DNA from: an uncultured Ferrimonas sp.
GTDB taxonomy: Bacteria > Pseudomonadota > Gammaproteobacteria > Enterobacterales > Shewanellaceae
Reading direction: 5' to 3'
DNA: 64,000 nucleotides
Assembly (NCBI RefSeq): GCF_947489035.1
Contig: NZ_CANLCI010000013.1
Location: forward strand, 1 to 64,000
Of this stretch, positions 60,599-64,000 are shown piece by piece. How positions within the stretch are numbered: the stretch's first letter is position 1; each line of letters starts with the position of its first letter. The position numbers were made by a program, and so were the translations under genes. The notes below the pieces were generated by a model. The model was not told the DNA's origin and made no database searches. It saw only the letters and a program-made list of their open reading frames with translations.

Positions 60599-61507
60599 AT
60601 GACCAAGTTACCGAGCTTAAAGAATCTGTACTATTTGGTGCAGCTGCACCGAGAGCAGAACTTTAACCGTGCCGCCAAAGCCTGCCACGTGAGCCAATCC
60701 ACTCTCTCCTCTGGGATCCAAAATCTGGAGGAACAGTTGGGGGGGCAGTTGATCGAACGGGATCACAAGTCGTTTATGTTTACCGCCTTGGGCGAAGATG
60801 TGGTTGGCCGCTCGCGCCACCTGCTGGCTGAAGTGCAAGAGATGACCGAACTTGCGCGCAGCGCTGGCGAGCCAATGGCGGGCACCATCCGTTTGGGCTG
60901 CATTCCAACCATTGCGCCGTTTTTGCTGAACCGAGTGGTGAAAGAAACCCAGCTGCAATTTCCACAGATGAGCTTGCTGCTGCGGGAAGACACCACCGAT
61001 AACTTGATTGCGGCCTTGGGCAGTGGCGAACTGGATCTGTTGTTGCTGGCGCTGCCAGTGGACACCAGTGGCTTCCACAGCATGTCGGTTGGGGTCGACC
61101 CATTTAAGTTGGTGGCGCATCAAGATCAGCAGCTGGACGGCAGCGATTTGGTGTATGAAGAGTTCCCAGATCAGAGCATCTTCTTGCTGCAACGCGAGCA
61201 CTGCATCACTGGCCACGCGATCAGCGCCTGTGATTTGAAAAACAGCGCCAAGATCAATCCTTTCGCGGCAACCAGCTTGCACACTCTGGTGCAGATGGTG
61301 GATTCCAAATTAGGCACCACTTTCTTGCCACAGATGGCGATCGATTCGGGCATTTTGCAGGGAACGGAATTAAACGCCTATCAGCCACAAGGCTCGGCGC
61401 CGTATCGTGAAATTGGTTTGGTGTGGCGTCAAACGTCGAGCCGCTTACGCACCTTTAGAACCTTGGGTCAAATGATCCAGGGGCTACTGCCGTCGAAGGG
61501 GCAGTAA
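60599..61507 (+). CDS. oxyR: Hydrogen-peroxide sensor OxyR
   Basis: A 302-residue LysR-type peroxide regulator. The DNA-binding region is LKNLYYLVQLHREQNFNRAAKACHVSQSTLSSGIQNLEEQLGGQLIERD. The redox pair is Cys202 and Cys211 in REHCITGHAISAC, with eight residues between, exactly the spacing of E. coli Cys199/Cys208. It oxidises to a disulfide and activates catalase and related genes. GATAAA-CGCT-TTTATC (60560-60575) is a small palindrome in its promoter region. The 3' end overlaps the convergent cyclase gene by 53 bases. Confidence 0.94.
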   Translation: MTKLPSLKNLYYLVQLHREQNFNRAAKACHVSQSTLSSGIQNLEEQLGGQLIERDHKSFMFTALGEDVVGRSRHLLAEVQEMTELARSAGEPMAGTIRLGCIPTIAPFLLNRVVKETQLQFPQMSLLLREDTTDNLIAALGSGELDLLLLALPVDTSGFHSMSVGVDPFKLVAHQDQQLDGSDLVYEEFPDQSIFLLQREHCITGHAISACDLKNSAKINPFAATSLHTLVQMVDSKLGTTFLPQMAIDSGILQGTELNAYQPQGSAPYREIGLVWRQTSSRLRTFRTLGQMIQGLLPSKGQ

Positions 61508-62558
61508 CCGCATACACCTCGACCTCATGCTGCTTGCCTTTCAGGCGCATGGGGCCGATGGCTTCCAGCTGATAGTTGGGGTTGTCGCCTAGACGGTGGC
61601 GGATCTGGCCAGAGATCAGCAGGTTCTTCTTCAGTGGCCCACACTGATCCTGCAAGCGCGCCAAGGTGTTAATCACATCAGAGAAGTAACTGATCTCTTG
61701 CTTGTTTACCCCAACCACGGCAGTCATTACTCGGCCACCATGCACCGCACCTTTAAAGCGAGGCACAAAGCCGTACTGTTCTTCGAAATAGTCTTTATGC
61801 CAGCTGATCAACTGCACAAACTCATGGTACAGATCTAAGCTGTGTTCGAGATTACGGCTGGGGTTGAGATCCCAGCTGATCATGGCGGCATCGCCAATGT
61901 AACGGTAGATCTCGCCGTGCTGTCGAGTGACGCAGCCCGACAGCAGATCAAAGCAATCCTGCACCAAGCGGGAAAACTGGAAATCCCCCAACACTTCCGC
62001 GTGGGCAGTCGAGCCCACCATGTCGATAAACAGAAAGACCCGCTCCTCTTGCCGTGGCCGGTGGTAGTTACCCAGCCCCATATTGAGCAAGTTACGGGAG
62101 CCGACCAGCAACACCATCTGCTCGAAGAACGCCAAACACAGCCGCACCCACACAAAATAGGCCAGCAACACTTGGGTTGAAGAGCTATCAAGCAGGCTTT
62201 GGGTCAGTTCGTTGTAGTGGCGATCGAGCTCGGGCGCGGGGGTCCAGGTGTTGATCCAGATGGTGATCTTAACCAGCCCTAAGGCTCCAACTAGCAAAAA
62301 TACCCCTTTAAACACCACAATGGTGAGGTAGTTCATGCGTCGCAGTGGGCTTGTGGCGGCAATCAGGTTAGACAGCCAATGCAGGCACCCCAATATGGTG
62401 CCCAAATAAAGCACGATCGTCGCCACATCGGCCACCGTTGCATCCCAATCGGTGCCACCTTGGGCGAGGGAATAGCGGAGTGCCACAAAGAGCATCATCG
62501 CGGCGGTCCAGGCGATAACGGCAAAGGTGAACTTTTTTAATTCTTGGCCTGCTTGCAA
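61455..62558 (-). CDS. Membrane-bound class III adenylate/guanylate cyclase
   Basis: A protein of up to 367 residues. The N-terminal third has about four transmembrane helices (about 12-32, 45-65, 80-100 and 130-160). The C-terminal catalytic domain (about 175-345) has the first metal Asp in VFLFIDMVGSTAHAEVLGD, the second in YRYIGDAAMISWDL, and a transition-state region ISYFSDVINTLARLQ with Asn and Arg in place, then LKGKQHEVEVYAV. It is therefore probably active; cAMP is the more likely product. The start codon is a TTG without a good ribosome site. The 3' end overlaps oxyR. Confidence 0.85.
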   Translation of the reverse strand: MQAGQELKKFTFAVIAWTAAMMLFVALRYSLAQGGTDWDATVADVATIVLYLGTILGCLHWLSNLIAATSPLRRMNYLTIVVFKGVFLLVGALGLVKITIWINTWTPAPELDRHYNELTQSLLDSSSTQVLLAYFVWVRLCLAFFEQMVLLVGSRNLLNMGLGNYHRPRQEERVFLFIDMVGSTAHAEVLGDFQFSRLVQDCFDLLSGCVTRQHGEIYRYIGDAAMISWDLNPSRNLEHSLDLYHEFVQLISWHKDYFEEQYGFVPRFKGAVHGGRVMTAVVGVNKQEISYFSDVINTLARLQDQCGPLKKNLLISGQIRHRLGDNPNYQLEAIGPMRLKGKQHEVEVYAVTAPSTAVAPGSFDPRF

Positions 62559-62683
62559 GGGGGGAGTTCGCTACTTCTTTAAAACGATGGGATGGGTTCG
62601 AGTGTGAGCGCACGATTGTAATGAATAATGTGAACTTAAACCAGCGATGCGAAGGGGGTAGGGCAGTCAAAAGTTGATGCGGA

Positions 62684-63349
62684 TCATAGAAAATGCCGCT
62701 GTAACAACTGCCTTGTGAACCTAGTGCGCAAATAAAAGCCGCGAGGTAGGGTCATTATCTTACGTCCGTCGGGGCCAATCGCCTCGGTGAGTGCTTTGCG
62801 GTTGGCGGCTTTAGGGCGTAATTGCAGTAATTCCCCTTGGTGGGCGGTGATCTGTTCCACTTTACCCAGTGCCACTTGTTCGATCAGTTCTTCCCAATCG
62901 CGCTGCAGTTGCTGCTGTTCATTATCATCGGGTTGCCACAATAACGGCATGCCCACTTGACGCTGCGCTGGTGGAATGGATTTGTCCCCTTGCACTGGGA
63001 TCCACAGCACATGCTGCAACTTATGACACACCGCAGAATCTTGCCAACCCAGGCCGTGCAAACCCGTTAATGGGCACACACTGACGTAGGTTGACTCTAA
63101 GGGACGGCCTTGGGCATCAATGGGGATGGTTTTTAACTCAACCCCCAATTGCGGAAAGTCGGGCTCTGGCCGTGAGCCGGCACTGGCACCCAGCCACAGT
63201 TCTAATAGCTGGCCGACCCAGCCTTTATGTTGGCGGAGGTGGGCAGGGGCTTGCAGATCTAACGCGGCGGCGATCTCGCCCAGTTGCCAGCCGGCAATGT
63301 GATGGGCGCGCTGCATGAGTTGATCAATGGTGTCAGGAGGATTGTGCAT
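62684..63349 (-). CDS. mutH: DNA mismatch repair endonuclease MutH
   Basis: A 221-residue endonuclease that nicks unmethylated GATC during mismatch repair. The active-site residues are Glu50, Asp64, Glu71 and Lys73 ([16 protein letters not shown]), matching Glu56/Asp70/Glu77/Lys79 of E. coli. C-terminal [24 protein letters not shown] is also conserved. It predicts Dam-directed repair in this organism. It is divergent from rppH, as in E. coli and relatives. Confidence 0.96.
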   Translation of the reverse strand: MHNPPDTIDQLMQRAHHIAGWQLGEIAAALDLQAPAHLRQHKGWVGQLLELWLGASAGSRPEPDFPQLGVELKTIPIDAQGRPLESTYVSVCPLTGLHGLGWQDSAVCHKLQHVLWIPVQGDKSIPPAQRQVGMPLLWQPDDNEQQQLQRDWEELIEQVALGKVEQITAHQGELLQLRPKAANRKALTEAIGPDGRKIMTLPRGFYLRTRFTRQLLQRHFL

Positions 63350-63879
63350 AACTGCATTGTACCGCCATCGTGGTTGAAGATCCGCCTAAGCGTTTAGTAA
63401 CGATCGATCGGATTAAGCTGTTCTATACTGATTATTATCGGTTTTATGCACAGCTGCGGCCACAAGATGTAGGGATATACACAATTTCCGCATCAATATC
63501 GGCGAAGCGTGGCCAATAATCCCTCGTCAAAACGGGCGTTGTGGATAAAAGTCTCGACTTTTGGTTGGGCTTCTGAGTTGCGCTTGCCTGTTTAAAAAAC
63601 ACCCAAAGTGAGTGCCGATCGGAAAATGATCGCAACCTTCATGTGTAAGTTGCTGTTTAGAAACACTTTTTATTGTTCTTGTGAGCGTTCGCTTAATTCG
63701 CGATCGGTGAATTAAGCAGCGCAGGTTTAGATATCTCAGGTTATACACCTAGTTATCCACAGAGTTAGTGGATATCTTCTGTTTATAACTTTAATCACAA
63801 CTATCCTATTTGGGTGTTTGCCGCATTGTCCCCTTTGTGGAACAATCCCAACAAGTTACGAATTTTATCGGATTATCTT
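63350..63879. promoter_or_regulatory. mutH-rppH intergenic region with a cluster of DnaA-box-like sites
   Basis: A 530-bp gap with no credible gene. It holds TTATGCACA (63444-63452), TGTGGATAA (63540-63548, a box on the minus strand), TTATACACC (63741-63749, one mismatch) and TTATCCACA (63753-63761, perfect R1-type). TATCCAC (63754-63760) and GTGGATA (63768-63774) also form an inverted pair. GCTTAATTC-N9-GAATTAAGC (63691-63717) is a separate perfect palindrome in an AT-rich stretch, and several GATC sites are scattered through the region. Confidence 0.6.
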
Positions 63880-64000
63880 GTGATCGATAGCGACGGCTTT
63901 CGAGCCAACGTTGGGATCATTATCTGCAACCGATCAGGCCAAGTGCTGTGGGCCCGCCGTTTCGGCCAACATTCATGGCAGTTTCCCCAAGGGGGGATCA
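63880..64000 (+). CDS. rppH: RNA pyrophosphohydrolase RppH, 5' part
   Basis: The window ends inside this gene. The 40 visible codons read [21 protein letters not shown]... to [13 protein letters not shown], nearly identical to the N-terminus of E. coli RppH (NudH), a Nudix enzyme that removes pyrophosphate from the 5' end of mRNA and starts decay. The start codon is a GTG. The Nudix box itself lies beyond the window. Confidence 0.94.
   Translation, partial: MIDSDGFRANVGIIICNRSGQVLWARRFGQHSWQFPQGGI

Noticed and set aside
63444..63748. Two short minus-strand open frames upstream of mutH
   Set aside because: They overlap each other and the DnaA-box-rich region, and have no family resemblance.
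63350..63879. Chromosomal replication origin oriC
   Set aside because: DnaA-like boxes cluster here, but the usual neighbours (dnaA, mnmG, mioC) are absent and no 13-mer unwinding repeats are evident; kept only as a hypothesis.
1..64000. CRISPR arrays, prophage, insertion sequences or toxin-antitoxin pairs
   Set aside because: I looked for direct-repeat arrays, transposases, integrases and phage structural genes and found none; the tandem repeats at 24076 and 37842 lack spacers.

Overview
The window is about 64 kb of chromosome from a gammaproteobacterium, most likely of the Shewanella/Ferrimonas branch of Alteromonadales (a Ferrimonas-like organism is my best guess; this is inference from gene content and GC, not a database match). 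Supporting signs are arcA beside a free-standing HPt protein instead of a full-length ArcB, a Vibrio/Shewanella-type heme cluster (hutWXZ divergent from tonB-exbBD-hutBCD), a GlyGly-CTERM protease, an S46 dipeptidyl-peptidase, and mutH divergent from rppH. Nearly all of it reads as core chromosome: I see no prophage, insertion sequence, CRISPR array or defence island.

Layout. 1-150: 3' end of a 5S rRNA gene and its terminator. 0.3-5.8 kb: ferredoxin-type reductase, folE2 and a very large orphan usher-like outer-membrane protein ending in two SPOR domains. 5.9-7.1 kb: hptA and arcA, convergent. 7.6-10.8 kb: lysine riboswitch-lysC, then asnC divergent from asnA. 10.9-14.8 kb: large secreted subtilisin. 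15-25.5 kb: RNA modification (rluA, rsuA), small membrane proteins, a phosphatase, a MarR regulator with a divergent reductase, a DUF3131 protein, an Lrp-type regulator divergent from yjeH with paired operators, a YbjN protein and an octanucleotide tandem repeat. 25.5-36 kb: SDR enzyme and then the heme locus, consisting of outer-membrane receptor, hutD-C-B, exbD-exbB-tonB and divergent hutW-X-Z, with Fur-like sites.

36-42.5 kb: ABC exporter, degenerate 17-bp repeats, a RegB/RegA (PrrB/PrrA)-type two-component pair and a divergent TonB-dependent copper receptor, with a perfect RegA/RegR-like palindrome between them. 43-52.9 kb: LysR, DMT permease, epimerase, hydrolase, GDT1-type manganese exporter, aromatic amino acid permease, S46 peptidase, tRNA-Gly(CCC) and pilU. 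53-64 kb: menB, nudG, dodecin, queG, an ECF sigma/anti-sigma/DUF4097 operon, a diguanylate cyclase, yfbR, oxyR overlapping a class III nucleotidyl cyclase, mutH, a DnaA-box-rich intergenic region and the start of rppH.

The heme genes form a complete path: receptor at the outer membrane, dedicated TonB energiser, periplasmic binding protein with ABC importer, and cytosolic heme handling by HutWXZ. Respiratory control is represented twice, by HptA/ArcA and by the RegBA-like pair. The most interesting items are regulatory: the RegA-like site beside its own regulator, the Lrp operators two helical turns apart, the start-codon hairpin of the lysine riboswitch, and the DnaA-box cluster upstream of rppH.
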